From Salinimonas lutimaris (GTDB lineage: Bacteria > Pseudomonadota > Gammaproteobacteria > Enterobacterales > Alteromonadaceae): DNA of 64,000 nucleotides. The stretch lies in assembly GCF_005222225.1 (NCBI RefSeq), contig NZ_CP036536.1:3992001-4056000 (forward strand). Direction: 5' to 3'. Numbering within the stretch: the first letter of the stretch is position 1; the number at the start of each line of letters is the position of its first letter. The position numbers and the translations under genes were made by a program. Below are positions 17,805 through 28,083 of the stretch, piece after piece. A model generated the notes under the pieces. The model did not search any database. It worked only from the letters and a program-made list of their open reading frames with translations, and was not told the origin of the DNA.

Positions 17805-18239
17805 TTACAGGTAGTCGTTCACATTCCAGTTACCGATATCATCATCGGTTCCGGCTTCCATATCCGGGCCATTTGAAAAGATATCGATTTCACCCAGCTC
17901 CCCGGGGCTGATCAATGTATACGGGTTACCCCACGGGTCCTCAGGCAGGCGCTTGATAAAGCCATCCGACGGATAATTGCGTGGCAGCGGCTCAATAGTC
18001 GGCTCTTCTACCAGTGCGTCCAGCCCCTGCTCTGTGGTGGGAAAACGGTTATTCTTCAATTTGTACATTTCCAGCCCGCTTTCCAGCTGCTGAATATCCA
18101 CCGCCGCTTTTTTCAGCTGGGCTTCTTCCTGGTTACCCAGAATAGATGGCGCCACCATAGAGGCCATTATGCCGATGATAAGCAGTACCACCATGACTTC
18201 AATCAAACTGAAACCATTCTGTTTTGTTCGCGTTTTCAT
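17805..18239 (-). CDS. gspG: type II secretion major pseudopilin G
   Basis: 144 residues. Leader MKTRTKQNG is cut after G9, giving FSLIEVMVVLLIIGIMASMV. The signature LPEDPWGNPYTLISPGE (major pseudopilin loop) and the Ca2+-binding C-terminus with DIFSNGPDMEAGTDDDIGNW are present. GspG polymerises into the pseudopilus that pushes substrates out. Its ATG shares one base with the gspF stop. Confidence 0.96.
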   Translation of the reverse strand: MKTRTKQNGFSLIEVMVVLLIIGIMASMVAPSILGNQEEAQLKKAAVDIQQLESGLEMYKLKNNRFPTTEQGLDALVEEPTIEPLPRNYPSDGFIKRLPEDPWGNPYTLISPGELGEIDIFSNGPDMEAGTDDDIGNWNVNDYL

Positions 18240-19459
18240 TATAAATTCACCATATTATTCAATGCTAAAATGGGTTGCAGGATGGCCATTACAATAAACA
18301 GCACAACCCCGGCCATGGTCACAATCAGTAAGGGCTCAAACACCTTGAGTGACACACTGACCAGTGACTCAAACTCCCGGTCCTGGTTATCTGCCGCCCG
18401 GGCCAGCATGCCCTGCAGCTCGCCGGATTTCTCACCCGATGCAATCATATGCATCATCATTGGTGGGAACATACCTGTATTATCCAGTGCCGCCCGTAAA
18501 CTGCTGCCTTCTTTTACATTGACCGCAGCAGTGGCTATCTGGTTCTTAATATGTTTATTTTCCAGTACATCCGCTGAGATACGCATGGCCTCAAGCAGTG
18601 GCACCGCACTGGAAGACAAAATACTCAGTGTTCTGGCAAACCGGGCGGTATTTAATCCGCGGGACACCTTGCCTAACAACGGCAGGCGTAAAATCAGCTG
18701 ATGATACTTCAGTTTCAGGGCCGGGCGTTGCAATAAGCGCTGCACCAGCACCGCCAGCACACCCAGCACAATAAGCAGATACACGCCGTAGGCCTGCAGC
18801 CAGCTACTGATACTGATAAGCAGCTGGGTAATGGCTGGCAAATCCTGTCCCATATGATCAAACTGACCCACAATTTTAGGCACCACCACAGTGAGTAGCA
18901 GCAAAACAATACCAATGGCAAAAAACATCATCAGGGAAGGATAAATCATCGCCTGGGTGATCTGACTACGGGTTTGCTGACGCCGCTCGGTATAGTCGGC
19001 CAGACGATTAAGCACCGTATCCAGGTGACCTGACTTTTCGCCGGCTGCCACCATGGCCCGATAAAGCTCATCAAACACACTGGGAAATTCGCCCATGGCG
19101 TCAGCCAGGCCATGGCCTTCCACCACCTTACTGCGTACCGCCATCATCATATTGCGCTGGGCGGGCTTGCTGGACTGCTCTGCCACCGCCAGCAGCGCTT
19201 CTTCTATCGGCAGGGCAGATTCTACCAGAGTAGCCAGCTGACGGGTCAAAAGCGCCAGTTCAGCAGCAGAAATACGCGGTTTAAACAGGTTGAAACCACT
19301 GCTCTTGCTGCGCTGCTTTTCAGCCACCTGTTCAACATCCGTCGGGATCAGACCTTTTTCACGCAGCTGCTGGCGCACCTGGCGGGCATTATCTCCTTCC
19401 AGAACGCCACTGACATTACGGCCCTTAGCATTGACTGCCTTGTACGAAAATGCCGCCAT
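18239..19459 (-). CDS. gspF: type II secretion inner-membrane platform protein F
   Basis: 406 residues with two repeated cytoplasmic GspF domains (about 70-190 and 272-395) and three membrane segments (about 170-193, 220-243, 375-398). The motif SGEKSGELQGML is the second-domain signature. GspF connects the GspE ATPase to pseudopilus assembly. The gap from gspE is 2 bases. Confidence 0.95.
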   Translation of the reverse strand: MAAFSYKAVNAKGRNVSGVLEGDNARQVRQQLREKGLIPTDVEQVAEKQRSKSSGFNLFKPRISAAELALLTRQLATLVESALPIEEALLAVAEQSSKPAQRNMMMAVRSKVVEGHGLADAMGEFPSVFDELYRAMVAAGEKSGHLDTVLNRLADYTERRQQTRSQITQAMIYPSLMMFFAIGIVLLLLTVVVPKIVGQFDHMGQDLPAITQLLISISSWLQAYGVYLLIVLGVLAVLVQRLLQRPALKLKYHQLILRLPLLGKVSRGLNTARFARTLSILSSSAVPLLEAMRISADVLENKHIKNQIATAAVNVKEGSSLRAALDNTGMFPPMMMHMIASGEKSGELQGMLARAADNQDREFESLVSVSLKVFEPLLIVTMAGVVLFIVMAILQPILALNNMVNL

Positions 19460-19461
19460 GC

Positions 19462-21021
19462 CTAATCTTCCCGGGTGACCCGCAATACCTCTTCAAGAGA
19501 AGTCACGCCTGCCAGCACTTTGCGGCAGCCGTCTTCACGGATACTGGGGGTGTATTTTCGAATATGACGTTCAATGGCCTGCTCGCCTTTCCCGGCATGC
19601 ATCATGTCGCGAATCGCTTCATCAATCAGCAGCAGTTCATGAATGCCGGTCCGGCCGCGATAACCAGTCTGGTTACAGGCCGCGCAGCCTTTGGGGGCAT
19701 AAATATCCGGTATGCTGGCCAGCTCAGACACGCCCAGTACCAGTGCTTCGCTTTCGCTGGGCGCATGGGCCACCTTACAGTCCGGACACAGGGTTCTGAC
19801 CAGGCGCTGGGATAATACCGCCAGCAAGCTGGACGATAACAAAAACGGCTCAATACCCATGTCTTCCAAACGGGTAATCGCACCGGCAGCGGTGTTGGTA
19901 TGCAGGGTGGATAATACTAAGTGACCGGTTAAACTGGCCTGAACCGCAATTTGCGCGGTTTCGATATCCCGAATCTCACCGACCATCACGACATCAGGAT
20001 CCTGACGCAAAATAGCCCGCAGTCCACGGGCAAAGGTCATATCCACCCGCGGGTTTACCTGGGTCTGGCCAATGCCCTGTAAATCAAATTCAATCGGGTC
20101 TTCCACCGTCAGAATATTGCGATCTTTACTGTTAATCTCGGTCAGGCCAGCATACAAGGTGGTACTTTTACCCGAGCCCGTTGGACCGGTCACCAGAATA
20201 ATGCCGTGCGGTTTGCGAATCAGGCCGGAGAAATGATCCCGGTTAGCCTTGGTCATACCCAAATCTTCCAGATTCAGGCGGGCATTATTTTTATCCAGCA
20301 AACGCAGTACCACCCGCTCGCCGTGGCTTGACGGCATGGTCGATACCCGCACATCCACTGCCCGGCCCGCGATCCGTAATGTGATACGGCCATCCTGCGG
20401 CACCCGCTTTTCGGCAATATCCAGCTTGGCCATAACCTTGATACGCGATACCAGCATGGAGGAGAGTTTGCGATTAGGCCGCAGAATCTCGCGCAGCACA
20501 CCGTCTACCCGAAACCGCACCACCAGCTGGTTTTCAAAGGTTTCGATGTGAATATCCGACGCCCCTTCCTTGATGGCCTCACCCAGCATGGCGTTAATCA
20601 GCTTGATAATCGGAGCATCATCTTCGCTGTCGAGTAAGTCCTCGGTGTCCGGCAGCTCGTCAGCCAGGGCAAACAAATCACTTTCGTTGCCCAAGTCTTC
20701 CATTAGCTGTTTAGCGGCAGAGGAGTCGCGCTGAAACGCCTGAGTCAGAAAACGCTCAAAGTCGTCTTCGGGAATTTCCTGTAGGGTAAACGGCTCACCA
20801 AAAAAGCGGCGCACCTCTGCAAACACGGTGAAAGGCGTACTGGCGGTATGGTACAGGATCGCCGGCTGCTGATTGGTTTCCAGCAGCACATGATTGCGCC
20901 GGGCAAAGCTAAAGCTCAACTGGCGCGGGCCACCATCGGGCTCACCGCTGCCGGTTTCGTCCAGCGCTTCTTCCTGCGCCTGTAGGGCAGCCTGCTGAAG
21001 CTGTTCTTCCGTGCCTGCCAT
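19462..21021 (-). CDS. gspE: type II secretion ATPase E
   Basis: 519 residues. Walker [10 protein letters not shown] is at 279-287 and Walker [11 protein letters not shown] at 341-350, with the His box STLHTN near 371-376. The zinc-binding tetracysteine motif is C412, C415, C446 and C449. The N-terminal 130 residues form the GspL-binding domain. It is a hexameric ATPase on the cytoplasmic face that powers the pseudopilus. It lies 2 bases after gspD. Confidence 0.96.
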   Translation of the reverse strand: MAGTEEQLQQAALQAQEEALDETGSGEPDGGPRQLSFSFARRNHVLLETNQQPAILYHTASTPFTVFAEVRRFFGEPFTLQEIPEDDFERFLTQAFQRDSSAAKQLMEDLGNESDLFALADELPDTEDLLDSEDDAPIIKLINAMLGEAIKEGASDIHIETFENQLVVRFRVDGVLREILRPNRKLSSMLVSRIKVMAKLDIAEKRVPQDGRITLRIAGRAVDVRVSTMPSSHGERVVLRLLDKNNARLNLEDLGMTKANRDHFSGLIRKPHGIILVTGPTGSGKSTTLYAGLTEINSKDRNILTVEDPIEFDLQGIGQTQVNPRVDMTFARGLRAILRQDPDVVMVGEIRDIETAQIAVQASLTGHLVLSTLHTNTAAGAITRLEDMGIEPFLLSSSLLAVLSQRLVRTLCPDCKVAHAPSESEALVLGVSELASIPDIYAPKGCAACNQTGYRGRTGIHELLLIDEAIRDMMHAGKGEQAIERHIRKYTPSIREDGCRKVLAGVTSLEEVLRVTRED

Positions 21022-21023
21022 AA

Positions 21024-23072
21024 TTAATCGTTATCCTGTTTTTTCTGCTGCTCCAGAATATAGTCTTCAAACGATGGTGGCAGCGCCAGTGAATCATCCC
21101 ACTCTGGCATAGTTGGCTGGTCATCTTTAGACATAAACGATGCGCCTTCCTGCTGATGACGCAGTTGCTGGGCCCGGATATAGTTATACTTGCGATGGCT
21201 GATTTCATTCATGGTCACCCCGTCGCGCACAATTTTAGGACGCAGGAATACCATCAGGTTACGCTTACGCTTACTGGTCGAGGTACTCTTAAACAGGTTA
21301 CCAATAATCGGGATATCGCCCAGCAGCGGTACCTTGGACACACTTTCCTGTACATCTTCGTCAATCAGTCCGCCCAGCACAATTGTACCGCCATCATCCA
21401 CGATCACCGTGGTTTTAATCTGACGTTTATTAATAGAAATATCCACAGAGGTCGCCCCGCTGACACTCGACACTTCCTGTTCGATGGTCAGCTGTACCGC
21501 ATCGCCTTCGTTGATTTGCGGGGTGACTTTAAGTTTGATCCCCACTTCCTGACGTTCAACTGTCTGAAACGGGTTAGAGTTGTTATCGCCGGTGGTGGTA
21601 CCGGTAATAATCGGTACTTCCTGGCCCACAATGAAAAAGGCTTCTTCGTTATCCATGGTGGTCAGATGCGGTGTTGCCAGTACATTGGAGTTGGTATCCG
21701 TGCTCACCGCCTGCACCACAGCGCCCCAGCCATCTTCGATCACACCGGCAATCAGCCCGTTTGCTCCGGATAACAGGCTGGCCAGTGCAGTCAGGTCACC
21801 CTCATCAGTGGTGGTCACCTGAACCACATTACCTTCGTCGGTCACATAGGCTTCGGTATCGGTGTCATCTTCAGCCTGTTTTAAGGCCACACCCAGTGAG
21901 CCTACCGGTACCACGCCATTGTTAAACTGGGTACCACCACCGCTTTCAGACACCCACTGCACGCCTAAGGTCGTGCCGTCGCCTTCAAACACTTCGACAA
22001 TAATCGCTTCTACCTGCACCTGGGCACGGCGCACATCTAACTGACGAATCACTTCTTCAAGCGACTGCAACATATCCGGTTCAGCGGTAATGACCACCGC
22101 ATTTGAGCTGGCATGCGACTCAATAGAGATATCCCGGTTAGTTGAACCGCTACGACGGGCATTGTTACTGCCACTGCTTTCTTCAGCCTGAATACTGGCC
22201 GATACGCCCTGCAGTACCTGTACAATGTCTTCGGCCTTGGCATAGTTTAAAAAGATAACCCGCGTATTACCGTTGGTTTCCAGTTCCTGATCCATGCGCT
22301 TGATCAGGTTAACAATACGCTTTCTGGCTTTCTCATCGCCGCTGACAATCACTGAGTTGGTGCGATCATCGGCCACCGCCCGCGGGTCGGATTTGCCACC
22401 GGCCGCCGCTTTACCCTGCGACTTATTGATGCTGTCCACTATACGAACCATCTCTGAGGCTGAGGCATATTTCAGTTTTATAATTTCTACCTCTTCATCA
22501 CCGGCGCGGTCCACCCGCTCGATGATTTCAACCAGACGATTCACCACCGCCGCGCGACCGGTTAGCATCATCACATTAGACGGGTCATGGCTGACTACGT
22601 TACCACCACCTGCCTGGTCATTGAGCTGACGTAAAATAGGCGCCAGCTCGCGCACCGGTACGTTGTAAACCGGCACCACCCGGGTGATCATCTCATCGCC
22701 ATCGCGCAGCGCGCCTTCTACAACCGGAATATTCGAAGTTTTGGCATCTTTTGAGCGGACGACTTTCAACACCCCGTTGGGCATCTCCACAACAGCAAAG
22801 TCGTAAACCTGCAAAACGTTTAAAAAGAACTGATAATACTGATCTTCGTCCAGCATATCGTAACTACGCACGCTGATTTTACCGCGCACATTCGGGTCAA
22901 CTATAATGGTCCGCTGAAGATTTTTTCCCACAATATTAATAAATTCATTAATATCCGTATCTTTAAAATTGGGCATGTACTCTGCTGCGGTGACCGACAC
23001 GCTGACACACAGCATGGCGGCGCAGATTGCGGCGGTTATGTTTGAAAACCAAGTACGACGTGCTCGCCTCAT
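21024..23072 (-). CDS. gspD: type II secretion outer-membrane secretin D
   Basis: 682 residues. A signal peptide at about 1-29 is followed by the N0 domain ([17 protein letters not shown]), the N1-N3 repeats and the secretin barrel from about 430 to 620, with the [14 protein letters not shown] motif. The last 50 residues form an S domain for pilotin binding. It makes the 15-mer outer-membrane gate. The N3 region has a Ser/Asn/Gly-rich loop near 297-312, normal for this family. It follows gspC by 18 bases. Confidence 0.96.
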   Translation of the reverse strand: MRRARRTWFSNITAAICAAMLCVSVSVTAAEYMPNFKDTDINEFINIVGKNLQRTIIVDPNVRGKISVRSYDMLDEDQYYQFFLNVLQVYDFAVVEMPNGVLKVVRSKDAKTSNIPVVEGALRDGDEMITRVVPVYNVPVRELAPILRQLNDQAGGGNVVSHDPSNVMMLTGRAAVVNRLVEIIERVDRAGDEEVEIIKLKYASASEMVRIVDSINKSQGKAAAGGKSDPRAVADDRTNSVIVSGDEKARKRIVNLIKRMDQELETNGNTRVIFLNYAKAEDIVQVLQGVSASIQAEESSGSNNARRSGSTNRDISIESHASSNAVVITAEPDMLQSLEEVIRQLDVRRAQVQVEAIIVEVFEGDGTTLGVQWVSESGGGTQFNNGVVPVGSLGVALKQAEDDTDTEAYVTDEGNVVQVTTTDEGDLTALASLLSGANGLIAGVIEDGWGAVVQAVSTDTNSNVLATPHLTTMDNEEAFFIVGQEVPIITGTTTGDNNSNPFQTVERQEVGIKLKVTPQINEGDAVQLTIEQEVSSVSGATSVDISINKRQIKTTVIVDDGGTIVLGGLIDEDVQESVSKVPLLGDIPIIGNLFKSTSTSKRKRNLMVFLRPKIVRDGVTMNEISHRKYNYIRAQQLRHQQEGASFMSKDDQPTMPEWDDSLALPPSFEDYILEQQKKQDND

Positions 23073-23090
23073 ATTCCTGTAATCCTATCG

Positions 23091-24104
23091 TTATTCTGCG
23101 CCGGGTTCTGGCATATCCAGATACACCGTCAGGTATTCACCGTCACGGGTCATGGTAAGTTCGATGGTTTGAGCGGAGCGCAAGGTATTCATTGCCTCCA
23201 TAGACTGCTGCGTATCCGTCAGATCCAGTCCGTTTATCTGCACAATAACATCGCCAGCCTGAAGCCCCGCTGACTGAAACAGCGCCGGGTTCTTACCCGG
23301 TTTAACCTGATACCCCACCAGTTGTCCGCCTTCGCTGTACGGTGAAATAGAAATAAAATCGGTAAAGTCGCCAGGCTGCTCACGCAGTGAGGAGGTGGCT
23401 TCAATCGCCTCGCGGCTCAACTGGGGACGGGCTTCACGCTCAGGCGGGGGGTTGTTGGGAGCTAACGGGCGCTGACGGCTGCGGTTAGCCTGCTGTCGGC
23501 GCTGATTTGCTTCATCGTAATCAAGCCCGTCAAGCATCAGGGTCTCATCCCGGCCGCTGTTACGAATGATGACCCGGTCGGCCTGTACCTGACGCAAAGT
23601 GGCGTTAGTGCCTTCAATTTTTTCGCCCAGGCCATACACAACCTGGGTGCCTTTGTTTTCTATAATCGCGGTGGCATCGTCTGCCACTGAGGTAGCTACC
23701 ACGCCGGTCAGGGTAAGGTTGAGGCGGGTTTCAGGCGCATCGGTCACTTCATCGGCAGGCTCCTCGACCGGCACCTGATTCAGTCTGCCAAATAAATTTA
23801 ACTGTTGTAATTGGGTAATATTGACCCCACTTTGGCCTGCAGACTTATTAATAGGGGCGGTGGCATGTGATGCCGGCGCTGAGGCCATGTCAGGTGCAGG
23901 CACAAATTGCCATACCAGACGGGCTAAAAAGGCGAGAAGATACAGGCTAAGCAGTACGATCACCACCAGTCGTAGCGTTTTTTGGTGCCGGCCGAAGGTC
24001 GTGGCCATTGATTGGTAATTGAAGGTATCGAGTGTCATGCTGTTAACGAGGTACTGCTTTTTAATAGTTAATATAGGTAAACCGTGTACTAGCTGGTTCA
24101 TCAT
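23091..24104 (-). CDS. gspC: type II secretion inner-membrane protein C
   Basis: Up to 337 residues. A membrane segment at about 45-66 leads to the HR domain (NLFGRLNQ...), which meets the secretin, and a PDZ domain at about 235-325 (GYQVKPGKNPALF, GLQAGDVIVQINGLDL). GspC links the platform to GspD. The start is uncertain: ATGs at 24104, 24038 and 24008 are in frame, none with a strong ribosome site. 24038 gives a cytoplasmic head of usual length. It is the first gene of the twelve-gene operon, divergent from hslR. Confidence 0.92.
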   Translation of the reverse strand: MMNQLVHGLPILTIKKQYLVNSMTLDTFNYQSMATTFGRHQKTLRLVVIVLLSLYLLAFLARLVWQFVPAPDMASAPASHATAPINKSAGQSGVNITQLQQLNLFGRLNQVPVEEPADEVTDAPETRLNLTLTGVVATSVADDATAIIENKGTQVVYGLGEKIEGTNATLRQVQADRVIIRNSGRDETLMLDGLDYDEANQRRQQANRSRQRPLAPNNPPPEREARPQLSREAIEATSSLREQPGDFTDFISISPYSEGGQLVGYQVKPGKNPALFQSAGLQAGDVIVQINGLDLTDTQQSMEAMNTLRSAQTIELTMTRDGEYLTVYLDMPEPGAE

Positions 24105-24160
24105 AGCCTAGTCGACGTGGGGGTCACAACACTAAAACGTAAGAGTGACAAAAATATTAC

Positions 24161-24565
24161 ATGAGCAAACCAACACAATCGCAACAAGCAGAAAATGTGA
24201 GGCTGGACAAATGGCTATGGGCTGCACGCTTTTTTAAAACCCGTGCTATAGCCAGAGACATGGTTCAGGCCGGAAAGGTTCAATATAATGGTCAGCGGGC
24301 CAAACCGGGCAAGGCTGTGGAGCTTGGCGCCATGGTGATGATCCCGGCTGGCTATGACATGAAAGAAGTGGAAATTAAGGGCATCAGTGATAAGCGCCTG
24401 AGTGCGCCACTGGCACAGGAACTTTACACCGAGACCGATGCCAGTATCGCCAAACGGGAAGAAAATCAGCTGGCCAGGAAGCTCAGCACCTTCCACAGTC
24501 CGAAACCCGACGGCCGCCCGGACAAAAAACAACGGCGGGAAATTATTAAGCTTAAGCACAGCTAA
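24161..24565 (+). CDS. hslR: heat shock protein 15, ribosome-associated S4-domain protein
   Basis: 134 residues. The S4 RNA-binding domain lies at about 13-75 (VRLDKWLWAARFFKTRAIA) and the tail is basic. Hsp15 binds 50S subunits carrying a stalled nascent chain and moves the tRNA to the P site, rescuing blocked ribosomes. It precedes hslO by 23 bases, the same heat-shock pair as in E. coli, and is divergent from gspC with 56 bases between. Confidence 0.93.
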   Translation: MSKPTQSQQAENVRLDKWLWAARFFKTRAIARDMVQAGKVQYNGQRAKPGKAVELGAMVMIPAGYDMKEVEIKGISDKRLSAPLAQELYTETDASIAKREENQLARKLSTFHSPKPDGRPDKKQRREIIKLKHS

Positions 24566-24588
24566 GCTGTAGTACCACAGGATTTATA

Positions 24589-25500
24589 ATGATGAGCAAC
24601 CTAGACCAACTACACCGTTTTATGATTGACCAGGCCAATGTGCGTGGTGAACTGGCGCGGCTGGACAACAGCCTGCAGCATATTATTCATAACTATGAAT
24701 ACCCGGTACAGATTCAGCAGTTGTTGGCCGAAATGTCGGCTGCTACCTGCCTGCTAACGGCTATCTTAAAGTTTAAAGGCGAGATTTCCCTGCAAATTCA
24801 GGGACAGGGTCTGATGCGCTATGCCGTATTAAGTGCTACGTCCGATTTTACCATGCGTGGCGTAGCCCGCTGGGATGAAAGTGTGACAACCCTGCCTGAA
24901 AGCTTCAGCGAACTGGTGGGTGAAAAAGGCGTGCTGGTTATCACTATTTCTCCCCAAGAAGGCGAGCGCTATCAGGGTGTGGTAGCCCTGGACAAACCTA
25001 CTCTGGCCGAGTGCATTGATGCCTACTTCCAGCAGTCTGAACAGCTGGCGACCACAGTGCGCCTGTTTACCGACCTCAGTGACCCGGAAAATACCAAGGC
25101 CGCCGGCATGCTGCTGCAGGTGCTGCCTACTCAGGCAGAGCGTACGGATGTGGCTGAAAACTCCGGGTTTGATCACCTGAGCACACTGGCCAGTACCCTG
25201 ACCACCGAAGAAATGTTCAGCCTGCCGGTGCAGGATATTCTGTATCGTCTGTATCATCAGGAAGACGTGACGCTGTTTGAGCCTAACGATATTTCGTTTG
25301 CTTGTACCTGCTCTCGCGCCCGCAGCGCCGAGGCGCTTCGTAATGTGGATAAAGCCGAACTGCTGGACATTGTGGCAGAAGAAGGCGCCATTAAAATGAA
25401 TTGTCAGTATTGCCACACTGAATACCGTTTTGACAGTATTGATGTAGAAGCCATTCATGGCGGTCATGTGGCAGACAATACCCCGGACCAGGCACAGTAA
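24589..25500 (+). CDS. hslO: redox-regulated chaperone Hsp33
   Basis: 303 residues. The C-terminal redox switch is intact: C239 and C241 (CTC) with C272 and C275 (CQYC) bind zinc when reduced and form disulfides on oxidation, activating the holdase. The N-terminal domain holds the family's AATCLLTAILKFKGEISLQ segment. A second ATG one codon on is an equal start. In an operon with hslR, ending at a strong terminator. Confidence 0.95.
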   Translation: MMSNLDQLHRFMIDQANVRGELARLDNSLQHIIHNYEYPVQIQQLLAEMSAATCLLTAILKFKGEISLQIQGQGLMRYAVLSATSDFTMRGVARWDESVTTLPESFSELVGEKGVLVITISPQEGERYQGVVALDKPTLAECIDAYFQQSEQLATTVRLFTDLSDPENTKAAGMLLQVLPTQAERTDVAENSGFDHLSTLASTLTTEEMFSLPVQDILYRLYHQEDVTLFEPNDISFACTCSRARSAEALRNVDKAELLDIVAEEGAIKMNCQYCHTEYRFDSIDVEAIHGGHVADNTPDQAQ

Positions 25501-25536
25501 ATCTGGCTTGCCAGTACTGGCACAAAAAGCCCCGAT

Positions 25537-25563
25537 AACGGCGACCAGCAGGTCGCCGTTTTT
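25537..25563 (+). terminator. rho-independent terminator of hslR-hslO
   Basis: 10-bp stem AACGGCGACC / GGTCGCCGTT with AGCA loop and a short T-run. It lies 36 bases after hslO, next to the stop of the convergent opgG-like gene. Confidence 0.88.
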
Positions 25564-25570
25564 ATATCAG

Positions 25571-27133
25571 TTACTGCGCCGGCTGATACACATAATGCCA
25601 GACCTCGCTGACCGCCTGTTTGTTGTGTTCCAGCACCAGCTGAATATCGATCGGCTTGGCGTCTGCTGGTAATAACAAGAATGTGGCCCGCATTTGCCGG
25701 TTTCCGTTCACATTGTAAATGCTGGCATCTTTGATCTGTGCGTTATCCGCGCCCATGATCAAGTCCAGCTCTTCAGCGGGCAGGCTGAAACCGCTGGGCA
25801 AGTCAAAGTCCACCACAAAGCGCCGGATAACCTGTCGCGCCGAGGACTCAAACCCGGCGGTTTTACTTGCTCCCTGCCGGGTACGGGCCACCACCGCTTT
25901 GTTATACACCAGCGGATTGTGCGTCATGGTGTGCATGGTGTAGCGCAGATACCGGCTTTGCCCTTTTTTAACCGACTGCGCGGCTACCCAGTGAGCTGAA
26001 ATATTGTCATGAATCTCAGAGTCAGCGGGTATTTCCACCGTCTCCAGATGCCCTTCGCCAAAGCCTTCCTTCGGCTTTACCCACAGGCCGGGACGTAACT
26101 GATAGTTTGCCTGTGCATCCAGATAATTATCAAAATCACTATCGCGCTGTAAGATACCAAAGCCTTTGGGCACGGAAGCTGGCAGCGCAGAGATTTGCAG
26201 CCGGTTAGGATTGGTCAGCGGCCGCCAGATCTGTTCTGCTTTTTCATTAATCATCAGCACCCCGTCGCTGTCATGGACTTCAGGACGGTAGTCATCGTAT
26301 TGACGTTCGGTATTCTCGCCGTACAAAAACATGCTGGTAAAAGGGGCCAACCCCAGTTTTTTCACACTTTTTCGGGCAAACAACCACCCTTGCACATCCA
26401 CCTTCACCTGCTTACCCGGATAAAATGAAAAGGCATAGGCTCCGGCCACCGATGCGCTTTCCAGCCTGGCGTACACCGTTACCGCCTCATCGCTGCCCGG
26501 CTCAATCAGCCAAAAGCGGGTAAACCGGGGTGTTTCCTCCCCTTTAGGCAAAGCGGTATCAATGGCCAGCGCCCGGGCGGCAGCGCCAAACTCCTGTTCA
26601 AAGCCGGCCAGACGCATAAACGATGCACCATCAAACTTAACAAACGGCTTGCTGTGCCCTTGTGCATACAAACTGAAGCCGGCAAAGCCGGTGATGCCGT
26701 CCAGTCCGGTGATGGCTTCGGCATCTTTTCCATAGTCAAACATAGCCGGGGTGAAGGCCAACTCGGTTTGCCGGTTATTACGATTCACTACCACCACTGG
26801 CACCGGCTGATGCGCACTGAGCCCGGGATGAACAAACGTGACACTAAACGGTTGCTGATCTTTCCACAGCGCCTGTTGGGGTTTAAAGGAAATAGCCTGG
26901 TACTGCTCGTACTGCATATTGGCAACCGATTCGGGCAATGTCAGCGGGGCCGGCGGGGCACTCTGTTCGGCTGACTGGCGCGCCTGCTCTACAATGGAAA
27001 AAAGAATCGGCTTATTGCGCGGTAAGTTCTGCTCACCGACCGGCTGTGCCTGCGCACTGCCTGTTAGCCATACTCCAGCGAGCATTCCTGCCACCACTGC
27101 CCGCCATACACTGCCGATACCACATTGTTTCAT
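25571..27133 (-). CDS. periplasmic glucan biosynthesis protein, OpgG/MdoG family
   Basis: 520 residues from the ATG at 27133, preceded by AAGGAGAC at a good distance; the frame to 27208 adds an unlikely leader. Residues 1-30 are a Sec signal peptide ending SAQAQ, with no twin-arginine motif, which favours OpgG over OpgD. The body has the family's beta-sandwich features, such as FDNYLDAQANYQLRPGLWVKP and VEIPADSEIHDNISAHWV. OpgG acts in building osmoregulated periplasmic glucans. In most genomes opgG is followed by the glucosyltransferase gene opgH. Here the next gene is convergent, so no opgH is adjacent. Confidence 0.88.
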   Translation of the reverse strand: MKQCGIGSVWRAVVAGMLAGVWLTGSAQAQPVGEQNLPRNKPILFSIVEQARQSAEQSAPPAPLTLPESVANMQYEQYQAISFKPQQALWKDQQPFSVTFVHPGLSAHQPVPVVVVNRNNRQTELAFTPAMFDYGKDAEAITGLDGITGFAGFSLYAQGHSKPFVKFDGASFMRLAGFEQEFGAAARALAIDTALPKGEETPRFTRFWLIEPGSDEAVTVYARLESASVAGAYAFSFYPGKQVKVDVQGWLFARKSVKKLGLAPFTSMFLYGENTERQYDDYRPEVHDSDGVLMINEKAEQIWRPLTNPNRLQISALPASVPKGFGILQRDSDFDNYLDAQANYQLRPGLWVKPKEGFGEGHLETVEIPADSEIHDNISAHWVAAQSVKKGQSRYLRYTMHTMTHNPLVYNKAVVARTRQGASKTAGFESSARQVIRRFVVDFDLPSGFSLPAEELDLIMGADNAQIKDASIYNVNGNRQMRATFLLLPADAKPIDIQLVLEHNKQAVSEVWHYVYQPAQ

Positions 27134-27423
27134 ATTGTCTCCTTGATTTGCAGGCGCTGTGCGTCTGCTCGTAGAGCTAATACGCATGGCCGGCGAAAAA
27201 GGCATCACCCTGCTGCCTTATTTGTAGGAAATCCGCAACACCAATGGTGTTTTATCGGCAGTTTCATGCAGTGAACCGACAAATTTCACGCTTGGTCGAT
27301 AAAGACTTTATTGTTTTATTTCATAGGTTTAAAAGAATTTTACAGTTTATTTTTCAAAGCTTGCACTAAAAAGTGGCAAGCCACTTGCTCTTCCTTCGAG
27401 CAAAAAGCAATAAGGAGCTTCAC
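27134..27423. other. divergent intergenic region upstream of the beta-barrel gene
   Basis: 290 bases between opgG and a small outer-membrane protein gene. Its right end (27359-27403) holds three overlapping hairpins described separately. The middle (27300-27358) is very AT-rich and probably carries the promoter, but I could not choose a convincing -35/-10 pair. Confidence 0.45.
27359..27403 (+). promoter_or_regulatory. leader with three overlapping stems before the beta-barrel gene
   Basis: Stem A pairs GCTTGCACT (27359-27367) with AGTGGCAAGC (27372-27381) around an AAAA loop with one bulged G. The 16-base palindrome AAGTGGCAAGCCACTT (27371-27386) makes stem B from part of the same bases. 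Stem C pairs TTGCTC (27385-27390) with GAGCAA (27398-27403). A and B exclude each other. The ribosome site AAGGAG is at 27412-27417. This could be an RNA switch or a protein operator; no known riboswitch is recognised. Confidence 0.4.
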
Positions 27424-27966
27424 ATGAAACAACGAATCACACTGCTCACTGCGGTTATTGCCGGTACCTTATCCTGCTCGGCCCTGGCGGCATCGCCTAA
27501 CTGGCAGTTTGCCGAAGCCGGTTATACTAATCTGGATAATGACTTTGTTGATTTTGATGGCTTATCCATCAGCAGCAAATACCTGCTGGACAACAACATT
27601 TACCTGAATGGCGAATACAGCGATTTGAGTAAAGATGATTATGACCTGAACCGCACAACGCTGGGTGCCGGTTACCGGATCCCCATGAACAGCACCACCG
27701 ATGCCTATGTGGGCGCGAACTATGAGCGTGTTGATACTGATCTGGTTGATGAAAACGGCTACAGCGTGAATGCCGGGGTGCGCTCCATGGTAACCCGTGA
27801 GGTAGAGCTGATGGGTCAGGTTGGTTACTACGATGTGGATGACGGTGACGTTACCGTGAAAGTAGGCGCTAACTATTACTTTGCACCGCGCTGGGCTGCA
27901 GGGTTAAGCTACGAAAAAATTGATGATGCAGATATCACGCAGGTCACTGCCCGCTACACCTTTTGA
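27424..27966 (+). CDS. small outer-membrane beta-barrel protein
   Basis: 180 residues from the ATG at 27424, which has AAGGAG six bases upstream; the frame to 27373 adds an unlikely leader. A signal peptide (about 1-21, ending SALAA) leads to alternating polar/nonpolar strands ending in VTARYTF, with the C-terminal Phe expected of an outer-membrane barrel. About eight strands fit, as in the OmpA-like/OmpX size class. It resembles uncharacterised porin-family proteins of marine Gammaproteobacteria. Asp-rich turns (NDFVDFD, DVDDGDV) suggest extracellular loops. Function unknown. Confidence 0.8.
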   Translation: MKQRITLLTAVIAGTLSCSALAASPNWQFAEAGYTNLDNDFVDFDGLSISSKYLLDNNIYLNGEYSDLSKDDYDLNRTTLGAGYRIPMNSTTDAYVGANYERVDTDLVDENGYSVNAGVRSMVTREVELMGQVGYYDVDDGDVTVKVGANYYFAPRWAAGLSYEKIDDADITQVTARYTF

Positions 27967-27999
27967 TATCTGAGTACTGAATCTGTTGTAAAAAGACCC

Positions 28000-28065
28000 G
28001 GCCGTTTCACACGGCCTTTACGCAGGCAAATCGGCCTGAGGCAACCCCTCCAGGCCGATTTTTTT
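28000..28065 (+). terminator. tandem terminators after the beta-barrel gene
   Basis: First hairpin GGCCGT / ACGGCC (28000-28016) with a weak TTTA tail, then a stronger one AATCGGCCTG / CAGGCCGATT (28029-28060) followed by seven T. The RlpA-like gene begins only 18 bases after the last T. Confidence 0.88.
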
Positions 28066-28083
28066 ACCTGAGAGACCAAGACT

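Noticed and set aside
21156-21773. 205-codon open frame antisense to gspD
   Set aside because: Codon-bias shadow of the secretin gene; no recognisable domain.
24829-25467. 212-codon open frame antisense to hslO
   Set aside because: Shadow of hslO; no supporting features.
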